Shown one piece after another: positions 36,001 to 47,502 of a stretch of DNA of 64,000 nucleotides. Origin of the DNA: Diprion similis (taxonomy: Eukaryota; Arthropoda; Insecta; Hymenoptera; Diprionidae); NCBI RefSeq assembly GCF_021155765.1, contig NC_060116.1:1612001-1676000 (forward strand). Direction: 5' to 3'. Numbering within the stretch: position 1 is the first letter of the stretch; every line of letters starts with the position of its first letter. The notes beneath the pieces are model-generated. The model saw only the letters and a program-made list of their open reading frames with translations. It was not told the DNA's origin and searched no databases. A program made the position numbers and the translations under genes.

Positions 36001-37149
36001 ATCTTTGATTCAAGCAAAGTGGAATCTTGGTGTAATTTCGCGGTTCATATCATGCTCGGAACAATTATTACATTCAAGCATTAGAAGATGAATCGTGTCA
36101 ACGTTTGCGCTATGCAGATTTTCACTCAAATAAATCGGCACGATGATGCTTTTCTCGGATTTTGCATGATGCGAAAAAGTTTCGGATTCTATTGCATATA
36201 CATTGATTCGCAAATTATTTAATTTTTCAAACTTTTCCACGTCATGCAGAGTAGCGGGGAATTTGATGCCTGTGCAGTTCAACTCTCGAATATATCGGCA
36301 ATAGCTATGCATCTGGCTAACATTGATATCGACCGGGTGGAGAGCTGCGGTAACGGTCCACAGAAGACATCTTTCATCCTCGTTTTTGACGTTGACCAAC
36401 GCCTTCTTGCGTTGAATGTCCATGGGTAGCGTGACGAATGTTGAAGCTCCTGCAGCGAGAGGCTGGTATTGGTTGATATTTACGGCAATATTAAAGATCT
36501 CGATCATACTCCAGCCGGAATCGCGTTGTTCGAAATCTTCGACCTGTACGAGCAGTTTGTTCTTTGCATCCGCGAACCAGCCGTCTATATCACTGGATGG
36601 GAGGATCGTTACGTTGGATGTATTAAAGCTTTTAACTTTCGCAGCGACCTCATCATGCTTGACGTTTTCAAATTTGCATGTCAATATCATGTTGACCTTC
36701 ACATTCCCCTCATTACGCTGTGCCAGCTTCAATTTTCCGACGATAATCCGCTGCGCGTCGCTCAGAAAGACCTCCGAATCCTTATGGCCAAGATTGCTGA
36801 CAATGCCTGAGCGAATCCGGTTAGCAAAAGCGCTGTCAACATCGTCCCACTGTACACCCGCTGGACTGCTGATATTGCCGCCTATTACGAGGCCGTGCTG
36901 CCGCTATTGCTGCTGGATCTTTGCCACCCAGGATTGTATGAGGGAGATCTTATGTTGGATTTGCTGTTTCGCCCCCATACTCATTCTCGGCTGTTGAAGA
37001 ATATCTTGCAAAACTTGTATATTTGCCACTCCAATACCAATCCAATAATTAAAGACATCGTGACTTCCTTCTCCGGGAGTTTGCTCGCGCAGCAAATTGT
37101 ACGCCTCCCCCATCTGCTCGACGAGTCCCATGTATGCTTCGGCGGCCAT
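33059..37149 (-). pseudogene. Protein-primed family B DNA polymerase (broken), right arm
   Basis: Inverted copy of the polymerase gene in the left arm. It carries the same two stop codons, the same 335-bp insertion (34562-34896) and the same frameshift, so it was already dead when the duplication or the last conversion happened. Coding differences seen are single substitutions (for example in the KKALVNVKN and RFHFA segments). Exo motifs, the nuclease-like insert and YTDTDSF are all retained. The gene reads away from the outer end and toward the palindrome centre, as in the other arm. Confidence 0.85.
34562..34896. mobile_element. 335-bp non-autonomous insertion in the polymerase gene (right arm)
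   Basis: Exact mirror of the insertion at 25980-26314 with the same 8-bp duplication. Its presence in both arms dates it before the palindrome or before conversion between the arms. Confidence 0.65.
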
Positions 37150-38674
37150 GACTTTGACGTTGGTGATGATGATATTCTGAACTTTTCACTTTCACGTGTT
37201 GTGTAAGACTGATGAAGCTGCAATGGATGTGTTGCCCTTATGTCGAAGGATCGGGAAGGAGGAAGGGGGGGGGGGTGTCTCCGCGTTCTGCAGCAGCAGC
37301 TTCCAAGATAAAAATTGTGGTCAACCACGTCTGAGCCTGCACACGCCCATCCCTCCCCTATCAGTAAAAAAAACTTTAAAGATACACCGTGAGAGAATCG
37401 GCTGGCGAAGAATGGCTTCGAGCGGCATAGAGATGAATTCTGATCCCTAACTCTTGACCGGGTGATTTATGTTTACAGGACCTGACGAAAAGAGTTGTTT
37501 GGGAAAAGCCTTTTGAGAAAACGTAGCAGCAGTCAGTAATTATTGCACCCAGATGGTGAGAATCCGACTCTGCGACGATTAGCCAAGACTGAACCGCTTG
37601 ATAAATTTCTGCATAAGGTTTTTGCGACGGTTCATAATGGTGCATAAGCACATTTCCGAATATTCTGGCATGGTTTTAATTTTCTCCTCGTGTCCCTATC
37701 TCACTGCGTTTATTATCGGCATGTGCTGAGAGGCAGCATTTCCAGGAATTTTTTCAAGTGGTCTAGCGTTATCTAACTTAGAGCCTCCCGCCGTCGAACA
37801 AGATTCGACAGGAATGCCCCCTCCGCCACCTACGCTCCCCCCCCCCCCCCCCCCCGCCCTCCACCCTAGCGGCGCCGCAGTCGCCCCGGCCTGTAGGAAT
37901 AGGGGGGCTGGTGGCGGAAATTCGAACTAGAATCCAGAACTCTCATATCTTACCCACTCTAGCAAGTTGCAGCTATCATCCGTGCTTGAGCCTCGTTCAA
38001 TCCCAGCAAGGTCTAAGGAATGCATTTACTTACTAGTACACGTCACGAATGATCACATCGTTCACAATAGGACTTACTTGCAGGCTAACTTTTTCATGAT
38101 AAATCTTTATTAGGGAGTTATCCGGTAACTTATTGATAGCTTGAAATCAGATTCAATTTTATACTCTTACAATGGTCCTTCACGGAAACTGAAAGTTTGT
38201 AAATCTCCATTTATTACAATTAATTCTGCATCCCATGTTAACACTGTTCGAAACAAAAAATCTCATTTCCTGAGATTGGAAATGGAATCTGCAATGCAAA
38301 AGTTATCTACTGGCACAAGTTGAAAACAAAAAACTTTATAACGGTTTCTGCGACAGAGGGATTCCTTCCGGATATTCATGTTACTGGATGATGTTCAGAG
38401 CACTATGAACAAGATATTATATTGGATTCAGGTTTAAGTGAATATTTTCATAAACCTCGTTGAAAATTAGATATTCATTTGTTTCAAAGGAACAAGAGGT
38501 ACAATGTTGAATCCGATGAGGCAATATTCTCATATGAATGTTCTGAACGTTACTCTGAAACATGATTATCCTCAAAGTTAATTGTGACACTGAGGCACAT
38601 TTTGAAAATGTTGATTTTTCACTGGTGTCACAGAATGCTTCTGAGTTTCACTCTTCGGATTAGATTTTTTTAGA

Positions 38675-39930
38675 TTAGATTTGAAATCGAAAGAAACCGT
38701 AAGATCTACAACTTCCTTTGCCAACCAACAAAAGTGGCCGATGATCTCTGCATGTGTCATGAATTGAATGGGAAGAGAAGACATCAGCGAACAGCAGAGA
38801 TGCTATTATTTTGGCTGTATTTTCTGTTGAAAGAAAACAATGTTATTGGTATTCTCAATGTATGAAGTAATGAAAATGATTGAATAAATTGTCCCCACTT
38901 ACCTGCTTCGTTTCTGCTAAGCACCCAACATTTGAACATATTTCTTGTTTCAATCGAATAGGACGAATTTTCAAAGAGCATTAGCATCAAATTCCGACCG
39001 TCCTTTGAACAATCAATTTTCAATAACAAATGCTTCCCAAGCCTTTCCGCATGACTATCTCAATTATTTGAGATTCTTACCTCAGAAATGCATGTGAACT
39101 ATATGGCCGACAGAAAAAGAGTTCAACAGCAGAGTCTCGGGGTGGCCAGACTGCACGAACGGCGGATTTAAATTCGCGCATGCGCAATTCTTGTATAGTT
39201 TCTAGAGATTGTCCCGGTATATGATTCTGTAAAATCAAGCATGAGACCAATAGAGTGAAATATGTAATGTAGCAATTTCTGTTATGTAGAATGATACAAA
39301 CGGGCCAACTACGAATTTCAACTTATAATTCGGAGTCTGGTAAAATTGATTCGTTGAGATTCGTTACATAATTTCTGTAGTCTATTCTTTTCTGAAAGAC
39401 CCACAAGAAAAGATGTATCCATTCATTATTCAGACGATTTTACTACTTACCGTTGCATTCAGTAGCTTCCGTGCTTATTGGAACGTCGTTTTCACGTAGT
39501 CGAAGTTTCCGAGGGGCATCATGAATCACATTTACATTGATCGTATTATCCCCGGAACCGTATTATACCTTGAAGCGAATCTTTTATATCTCGGGTTAAA
39601 AATTCCCGTAGTCATATTCAGCGATATTCGTAAATGCCACTGACCTTGAGCCGATTAAATAACTACGCTCCTGGGCGAGCTGCCACAGGGCCCATTGTTA
39701 CGCAAGCGGCACTTCGTGCTGCGGTGACTACGCCAACCGAGGAACGCTCAGCTGTACCGTCCGCGTGCCCAGCTGATCGCGAAAGCATCTTTTACTTACG
39801 AAATTATTGTAATCACTAGTTCTCATAGCCTGGTCACAATATTGCATGAAAACAGTCTTACGATGGCTCATTTTACTCCTTATTCTTCGCAGAATGGCAG
39901 AAGGTACCTCAGCTTTGCGCTTTTTGGTTC
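38675..39930 (-). CDS. Exon-like segments of the unknown spliced gene (right arm copy)
   Basis: Mirror of 20950-22205 with the same splice-like borders and open segments. The translations of the two arms are the same wherever I compared them. Function is not recognised. Confidence 0.3.
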
Positions 39931-40239
39931 CTGAAATGCAGGAGATGTGGAAATAGTAACACGTGTCAAAAAACCACCAATTTTTTCTCACGATTTTCGG
40001 GATATGAGTAACCTTGCTCGATTCCGGTACGAAAGAGCTATGCGTCGTCCAAATTTCAACCCTATCCGTTTGTTTGTTTAATCATTATAGAAAGAAAAAG
40101 AATAAGTTTGCTCGGTCGGTAAAGGTAGGACTGCTTTATGCCGTTGACGCGAGGCTCGCGCCTTGCACATGCGGTTATCCATAAGTGCCGGCGTTTGTCG
40201 TATGAATATGTGCCTACTTTAGAAGAGTGAATACATTAT

Positions 40240-40475
40240 CCAGGCAAAACCATCTGAAATGTAAAAAAATCCGCCAAGTTACCGAAACCAAATCACAATC
40301 AAAATCGAAGATTAACTTAGATATTGCCGGTCTCTGTCGTGAAATCAGGAATGAACCCCAAGCTCTACGATCTCTCAGCAAGTAGGTAGTTATACGTCGT
40401 GAAGTCGGACCTCGTTGTTTCGTGTAGTGATATCGGAACATTATTCCAAGCGCTACGTACTTGGCGGGCACATTT
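40240..40475. repeat. 236-bp inverted repeat, left member
   Basis: Reverse complement of 41491-41726; mirror coordinates sum to 81966 at both ends, so there are no net indels over 236 bp, and identity is about 90% by eye. Both members give similar open translations (RYHYTKQRGPTSRRI), but this reflects shared sequence rather than coding evidence. The spacer is about 1,015 bp of AT-rich DNA. It lies just outside the giant palindrome. Confidence 0.85.
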
Positions 40476-41490
40476 GCTCTGTGTTCACCATCAGAACGGT
40501 CATACTCATTCGTGACGTGTGTGATTCCGTGTAATAATTGCGTCTTCAAGACCAGCTGTTATCGTCAAATAAAGTCACTGAATTTTCTTTTTTTTTCAAA
40601 AAAATTAATTGTGCATCGGAACCGCCGATTCAATATTTGCATAATATCACTTAATCTCACTAGCGTCCCGAGTTTGTAACTTTATTTGCTTTTTACAGTT
40701 TAAGTTGATATTTTATAGAATTGAGACTTCATGGGATTCAGTCTATCGATCAGTTAGCTTTGAACAGTGATATTATTGTATATTTTTGATTTTAGACTGG
40801 ACATATGCATTTTATTAAATTGTTTTTCACATCATTTATTGTTGAGGGCAGTCCGAAAATGTATACTTATCGTAACGAAGTAATGTTCACACCCCTTATA
40901 CACTGTGTATTATTATCATATTATATAGGGTGAACTGATACCGATACAATATCCGGTCATGAAATGTTTAATTATTTGTCTTTGAATGAATAAGGTTACT
41001 GCGTCAATATTATTGTAATAATAGTCAATCTTCAGACTCCAGTAGAAGTACTTCGATCTCGCCTTCGATACTAAATACATCCGCATTTTTCATACATATC
41101 CTATTGTGAAATTTCTTTGGCTCGACGTTTGCTCATAACGCACCGAGAACCCATTCATTACTTTAGATGCAATTCCTAGATTGCCCTTCATTACGTTATT
41201 ATAAGCGTCTTCGGACTTGGTTGGTGAGAATCAAAATATATTTTTAGCTAGTAGGCAAAGACAAGATATTGGCCGGCAAGTTGTACATATTAAAGCTTTG
41301 GTTGATTGTACCGTATAATGTATTCATGCTCACTGTTTTCATACAACGTCGAGTTTTTATTCTGCATGATTGAATAAATATTATCCCACGCTGTGAGAAC
41401 ATGTTCAATTCGTTAATCCGCGAAGTTGTGCGACGGATCAAACTCCGTGATTACTTTGTCGCTATAGCATTCATAATTGATGTTCAACAA

Positions 41491-41726
41491 AAATGCGCCC
41501 GCCAAGTACGTAGCGCTTGGAATGATGTTTCGATATCACTACACGAAACAGCGAGGTCCGACTTCACGACGTATACCTACCTACTTGCTGAGAGATCGTA
41601 GAGCTTGGGGTTCATTCCTCATTTCACGACAGAGACCGGCAATATCTAAGTTATTCTTCAATTTTGATAGAGATTTCGATTCGGTAACATGGCGGATTTT
41701 TTTACATTTCAGATGTTTTTGCCTAG
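41491..41726. repeat. 236-bp inverted repeat, right member
   Basis: Partner of 40240-40475. The outer ends read CCAGGCAAAA (left) and TTTTTGCCTAG (right). No target duplication was found immediately outside, so it may be a pair of dispersed repeats in opposite orientation rather than one element. Confidence 0.85.
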
Positions 41727-44700
41727 ATTTCACGACTTTTCGTAAGTATGCGGCAATGATACTGCTATACCCTAGTAATAACCAATCCAATAATTGTGAG
41801 CGAACCACAACTCTTATACCTGTTGTGATGTGTAAAATTCGTTTGATAACTGTATGACTTATCCATCATGAGAAACCAAAATAGTAATGCGGCTAATCCA
41901 GGTTGCGCACGATTACGTAAATAATAATGATAATAATCACTACCAATACCTACAACACCCGGTACGATATGTCTCCAAAAAGTCTTTCGGAAACTTGCGC
42001 GGGGCAAGCGAGCGGATGGGATTAGTGACCATCATTATGCGTCTCATGCATACCGTTTCAATATGTTCAATAAAGACACCCGCATTCACACGAGGAACAA
42101 GGATAATTGGAGGAATCCTTACTTAGGTGTAACTGGACCGAGTTCAAACCTCAATTCGTCGATTCAGCGCCCGAACGACATAATCCGTGACCATATATGT
42201 CGATCTCAATTTTGTAACAAGTAATGAATACATTGCGAAGTGAAAACGATAGACGACAATTTTTTTCCTCATATTTTATTTTTTTTAACCTCCTATCACA
42301 ACTAGTATAGCTAAAATTGTCAGTCTCATTATATAATCTTATTTCATACAGTCCTGAATTCTTAACACTAATTTTCCCAATTAATAATACACGGCGAATG
42401 CACAGACATACGTTGCAACATTTTTGATATATTAATTCGGGGAATTTGCGCAAACTTGTGAGTAAAAGATGTAATACATGCAATTTCATGATAATATTCG
42501 TGTAACAAGATTTGTTCGAACGAATTAAACGGAACTGTCAGTAACTGTGACGCTCGATCACTTGTGAAACGGTAATGAAGCTTATTGATTTGTAATCATG
42601 TTGCCGATAAAACATCAATTTCGAGCAAATGCTACGAACATTATAAGAAACATAATTACTGACGTGAGAAAGTAGACTGACAATTTAACGTCAGCATTTT
42701 TGTCGACTGCGTTAACTTTGTGCAAGTTAATACCATTGGTGGTAAGTATTTTTTATTTCACAAAAATACTTAGTTTGTCCAAGGTAACAGATCGTTAACA
42801 CAGATAAAATTGAGATTCATCTGTCGTGCGTTCACTTGTACACACAAAATAATCTCTCTATATCTGTAAAATGTAGCAGGGTGACCCGTGGTGCTGTAAA
42901 AGACGTGAAGTTAGCTTTTTACAGTTCTTATATGTCAACCACATGTTATTGTGATAGAGAAATATTTATATCTCAAAGTGAAAGTGATTAGAAAGTTCCA
43001 AATGGTATTATTTGTTCAGGACAGCATTACACTGCTCGTTCAATACTCTATACAACCATGCGCAGGTAAGTAAAAGTATCGTTTCACACGTTATACAAAA
43101 TCTGCGAGAATACAAAAGTTACATCGTGGGCGATAAGACTCATATTCGCCTACTTTTGCTTTCAAATTATTAGTTCAATTTTACACCAACAGGCTCCGTA
43201 GATTATATTGTTGTTTAATGTACGGTTGGGAGTCTCTATTTGATAATATTCTATTTCATCGACTAATTTTCATTGATTGATGAGTGGTGTACGTTAAGTT
43301 CCAGAATCGATAGTTTGCACGAAATGCTGACTTCTGTGCTTCGTGTCTTGTTGTAGGGCCTACTTCTGAATCTGAGAGTTGCTCAAGTCTATCGAGGTGC
43401 TGTTGTAATTGAAACGAAAATTGTGACACAACTGGATACATGTCTATTGACGTCCGGTGAAAGTTGACACGCGTCATGATCTGTTTGCATTAGTAATTCG
43501 ACAGCGCTACAAATCTCAAAAAATTATAGAGTTTAGAAAGATGTGAGAGCATAAAATAATAATATTGTCAAAGTGCACATGTGTCGGACTAATGTAGAAG
43601 TACACTCACCCGTGTACGTTTTGTCTCTGTGGATTAACTATAGACGTTCTCGGAGCTCGATGTATTTCGTGGTGGTATGTCGATCAGGGCTCAAGTATTT
43701 GGTTTCGGTTCAATTAGGGGTGATAATAAAATTAAACTATCTCGTCGTTCGACATAGTAGGGATGCCTTGTTCGTCCATATCTCACGTTGGAACCAATTT
43801 TCCGAATCTGTACAGCTGAACATTGATGACGATAAGCATACATTTAGATGGTCGTTACACCATGATAATTTTGTGAGTATGATTATTTGACGATTGAGTT
43901 AAAACATTGTCTCTGGATGACCAATTATACCGAACACAAGAAGGACATGTAACAAATGCTACTTACTATATGAATCGAACATTAAGTGTTCTGCAGTTGG
44001 CTGGTACAGTTACAAACCTCCAGATTATGATTACCCCTTTCAGGAGCCGGGAACTTTTTTGTCGACATTTCAGTTTGAAGTCCTGGAACTTTGCTGTCGG
44101 TGCCGTTAGGTTGGATGGTGAAAATATAGCCTACTTCTGAGCCGACACATCGGCTTCCGGTTCTGTGGGGGTTGACAGCAAAATTTTAGGAAAAGTTGTC
44201 AAAGTAAATTTACTCTATAGCACTAATTCTTTCACTCACAGCCAAAGTCCAGTATTATCCCAATTTCGGCAAATCAGACGTATTTTCATTTGCCATTAAC
44301 GCAACGATTCCAAATTTAAACGAGTAATACTAATAGTTGTATAAATGCATTTTGTGTAGATATCTGGTTGTTTGCCAGCTAATGCGAAATTAAAACATTT
44401 ATTTAATAGTAATTGAAGAAGTGTAATGAGGAGCGACCTCAGGAATAATATCACAGATGGTTGTTACAGACTAATCGCACATATGACAAAATACCCCTCA
44501 AAAATAATTTTATAACTAAAACAACTATTCTTTGTGATAGTAAAGCGGAGACAGATGTCTAGATAACATAACGCTTATAATTATGTTCTCAAGTTATGGA
44601 ATTTTACGAATTTTGCCTATGACTAGGTTACATTATTTCTCGGCCACGTTGAAAATATCGCAGCGATTACCAAAAATATTGTTAATTGACAATAACGTAG

Positions 44701-46272
44701 GTATAACTATCTCTCTTTTAGCAACAGCAGTTGTATTTGTACTTTGACTAATGTAAGTAACGTACAGATGTACCTTAAACTGTGAAGAAATCATGTCCAC
44801 ATGTTAAATAATGTTGCACTCGCGATTAATATGCACGAATTTCATAAGAATGTAAACTACGTTATTTGATATCCGAAGATTCCGAAAGTGATCATGAACA
44901 ATTCTCCCATCCAGTGTGTAACGATATTTATTGTTATTGGGTGTTTGCGTTAAAATTATAAATACGTTGAGCCAAATCCACAATAATTAACAAAATATAT
45001 GTATAAATAAAAGAATAAATTAGTATAAATAAAAGGGACAGTGACACGATGTAAAAGGCAATAGCCAATCAATTAAATATATTGTAAAAAAAGATAAAAA
45101 AGATCACTCGCACACACACATGAAAATAATGTCAAACAAAACTTGATGGAACATAAATAATTAAAAAAAAAATGATACAGATTCGTTGGAATAATCCTTG
45201 TCTTGTTATAACTTATCTTTCGTTCTTGTCACCGTCTTGTGTCGTCGAGTCGGTCCGTAGTATTTTGATTAATTAAAATGCGAAATCCAACAGGATTGTC
45301 GAGATATATAATGTTTTTCGTAGATGATTGAATGAATATTGAGTGCACTCGAGATTATAACCGTGAGGTTGCTTGGTCAAGCTTAAATAGATAGTCGTGC
45401 TCTGTATGACGTCTATGGACCGACTAACCATAGGCAGTCAATCTTAACGTGTCGCACACATACACTTCAAAATTCGTTTCATATACTACACCCAGGTTCT
45501 TATACCTTCCACTGATATCGCGCCCAACCATCGACGAGTCTGGCGCTCTGATATTCGAATCTCACAAGTGTCGGGCATACCGACTAATTCTATCGTATGA
45601 TAATTTCGTAACTTCTCTTCAGTTAAATGATTCAATAATGATTCAGTATTGATTGATATGATTGCAATCATACGTGTAGTACTGTGGCTTGGTGCACTAT
45701 CATAAATTAATGGGATTTGAGATTTGAATTATAAGAAATTACTATGCTTGGATAATACAGCTAACTGAACCGGACATATGCTAGTGATATAAACATTTTT
45801 ATTTCACATATATATGTCAGATATTCGATAAATTATAAGAGAATTACACAATTTAATTACAGTGACAAGGAAAACATAGCTGTATTCAATCCTGAGAATA
45901 TCAAATCTATTTGAAAAACAGTAACCAAGCCAAACAACAAAACAACAACAATCAAACTAAAACAAGCCATCGCAATATTACATAACCGGCGACCAAAATA
46001 CAATAACCGAACAACATGGTTGTGGTGATGCGACACGGCCATACTGACTAGCACGCGTCTCGAGTGCCAAGTTTTCATTCTTCTAATTCATTTCTGAAAC
46101 AATAAAACAGACATCGAACAAACCATCATTAGTTCTCGTCCGGCTTTTCCTGACCATACAAGTCTGGCATCTTAGCTCAGCTGAATCCCATGATATCTCT
46201 ACATCATGTGTGCAACCATGTGCATCGTTTTATCTATTTCATGACATTTCTCAAATTCCAAGGCACCAATAA
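41727..46272. other. Unannotated AT-rich region
   Basis: About 4.5 kb without a recognisable protein, RNA gene or clear repeat. All open frames are under about 105 codons and look random. A possible splice donor (GCGCAG before GTAAGT near 43063) is isolated. The region may be true host intergenic or intronic DNA. Confidence 0.4.
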
Positions 46273-46422
46273 CTCTGCAGGCATGCCTCATGCGTCCATA
46301 CACGTTCTAACTATTGCCTTCATCCACAATAGCTCTGCAGGCATGCCTTATGCATCCGTACATGTTCTAACTATTGCTTCCATTCACAATAGTTCTGCAG
46401 GCATGCCTTGATGCATCCATAC
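46273..46422. repeat. 60-bp tandem repeat, third copy split by LTR C
   Basis: CTCTGCAGGCATGCC-type units start at 46273, 46333 and 46393, an exact 60-bp period. The third copy is broken after CCATAC at 46422 and resumes at 47499 with ATACATGTTCTAACTATTG. It probably belongs to the 3' region of the minus-strand gypsy element to its right. Confidence 0.9.
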
Positions 46423-47498
46423 TGTAACGGTCAGCTGACCTGCCAGTCAGCTAGACGTACATGAGTATGACGTCAAGAGCCTCACCTGTGTGAAGCTAGA
46501 GGATCAGGACACGTGCATCAACAAGAGGCAACACGGACGAGCCGTCACGCAGGAGTAGACAACACAGCGTCGACACTTGATCCAAATTTAGTATAAATAA
46601 CGGCCGAAATGAGGCAATTGTTAGCAGTTTTGAGCCTACAGCCGCCCCACTAACAAGTGACGAGCTTGGCCAGCTGACTCAAAGCATTAGAAACTGACCG
46701 TCTAGAAAAAGCGGAACGCATCCCTTAAGGAACCGTTTCCGGTGGTAGAAAGAAGTAAAAATGAAGGAGGGCATCTAGCAAAGCGCTGTTGTCACTCAAA
46801 TGGTAGTAAGAAGTAAAGTCAAGGAGTGCATCTGGCAAAGCGCTGATGTAGCTCAAACCTTTAAACAGGAGAGGAGTAAAGTCAAGGAGTGCACCTGGCA
46901 TAGCGCTGGTGCAGCTCAAACTTATAAGAAATTTAAAGCGATAAAAAACGCACATTAGCATTAAGGCTAACAATTAAAACATTGTACTTTCTTTTGTTTG
47001 TAAAACATGAACTTTTGTTGTTATCATTAAACATGAAAGATATATAACGTATCCTAACTTGCCATTTATTCAATAGAATAAATTTGTAAAAGATAAGGTA
47101 AATTGCGAGGTGGGCATTCCCGTAGCAATACGATTGACCCGAAGCGATAAACCAACTATCTGACAGACAGCCACGGCTCCTCGAGCACTGGTCTGTAGGT
47201 TATATTGTATTTGTTTAAAATCAATTAGGAGGGAGCACCGTGCTAGAACAGTGTTTCCGAAATATTGTACAAAGGGAAAACCTTTGTCATAACCAAGCCA
47301 GCTCCGTTGATTCAGAGTCTGGGTCACCAGGTATTTAGACGTATCGAATCAAGCTTTTATCTTCTCATGCCGTATTTGATTTATCGTAGAAGGCTCCTTC
47401 ATTTATTAAAACACTAAAGTCTTAGTCTGAAGGTAAAGAGACTCACATAATGAGCTATTCTCACAAGCAAAGCTTTAGAGAAGAGCGTACACGTTACA
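46423..47498 (+). mobile_element. Solo LTR 'C' (1,076 bp), Ty3/gypsy-like
   Basis: The termini are TGTAACGG and ACGTTACA, and ATAC flanks both sides (46419-46422 and 47499-47502). The uninterrupted 60-bp repeat next door shows the empty site, so insertion and duplication are certain. TATAAATA at 46592-46599 fits a U3 promoter in plus orientation. About 60-bp imperfect repeats (AGTAAA-TCAAGGAGTGCATCTGGCA type) occur at 46745-46920. No coding sequence was found. Its ends resemble those of element D, suggesting the same family group. Confidence 0.9.
46592..46599 (+). promoter_or_regulatory. TATA box of LTR C
   Basis: TATAAATA, 169 bp from the TG end, a normal position for an LTR promoter; transcription would run to the right. 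Confidence 0.55.
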
Positions 47499-47502
47499 AT
47501 AC

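Larger units (their letters stand above)
31545..40145. repeat. Giant palindrome, right arm
   Basis: Inverted copy of 20735-29313. Differences I saw include Ala-Val-Val against Ala-Leu-Val codons and RFYFA against RFHFA in the polymerase pseudogene, one substitution near 40045 against 20834, and several in the outermost 30 bp. The flanks outside the arms (20650-20734 and 40146-40230) are unrelated. The copies are either recent, kept alike by gene conversion, or an assembly or library artefact. Confidence 0.95.

Noticed and set aside
20735..40145. A complete Polinton/Maverick with large terminal inverted repeats
   Set aside because: Only the polymerase is recognised. No integrase, ATPase, protease or capsid gene is seen in the arms or in the 2.2-kb centre, and no 6-bp duplication was found at the outer ends.
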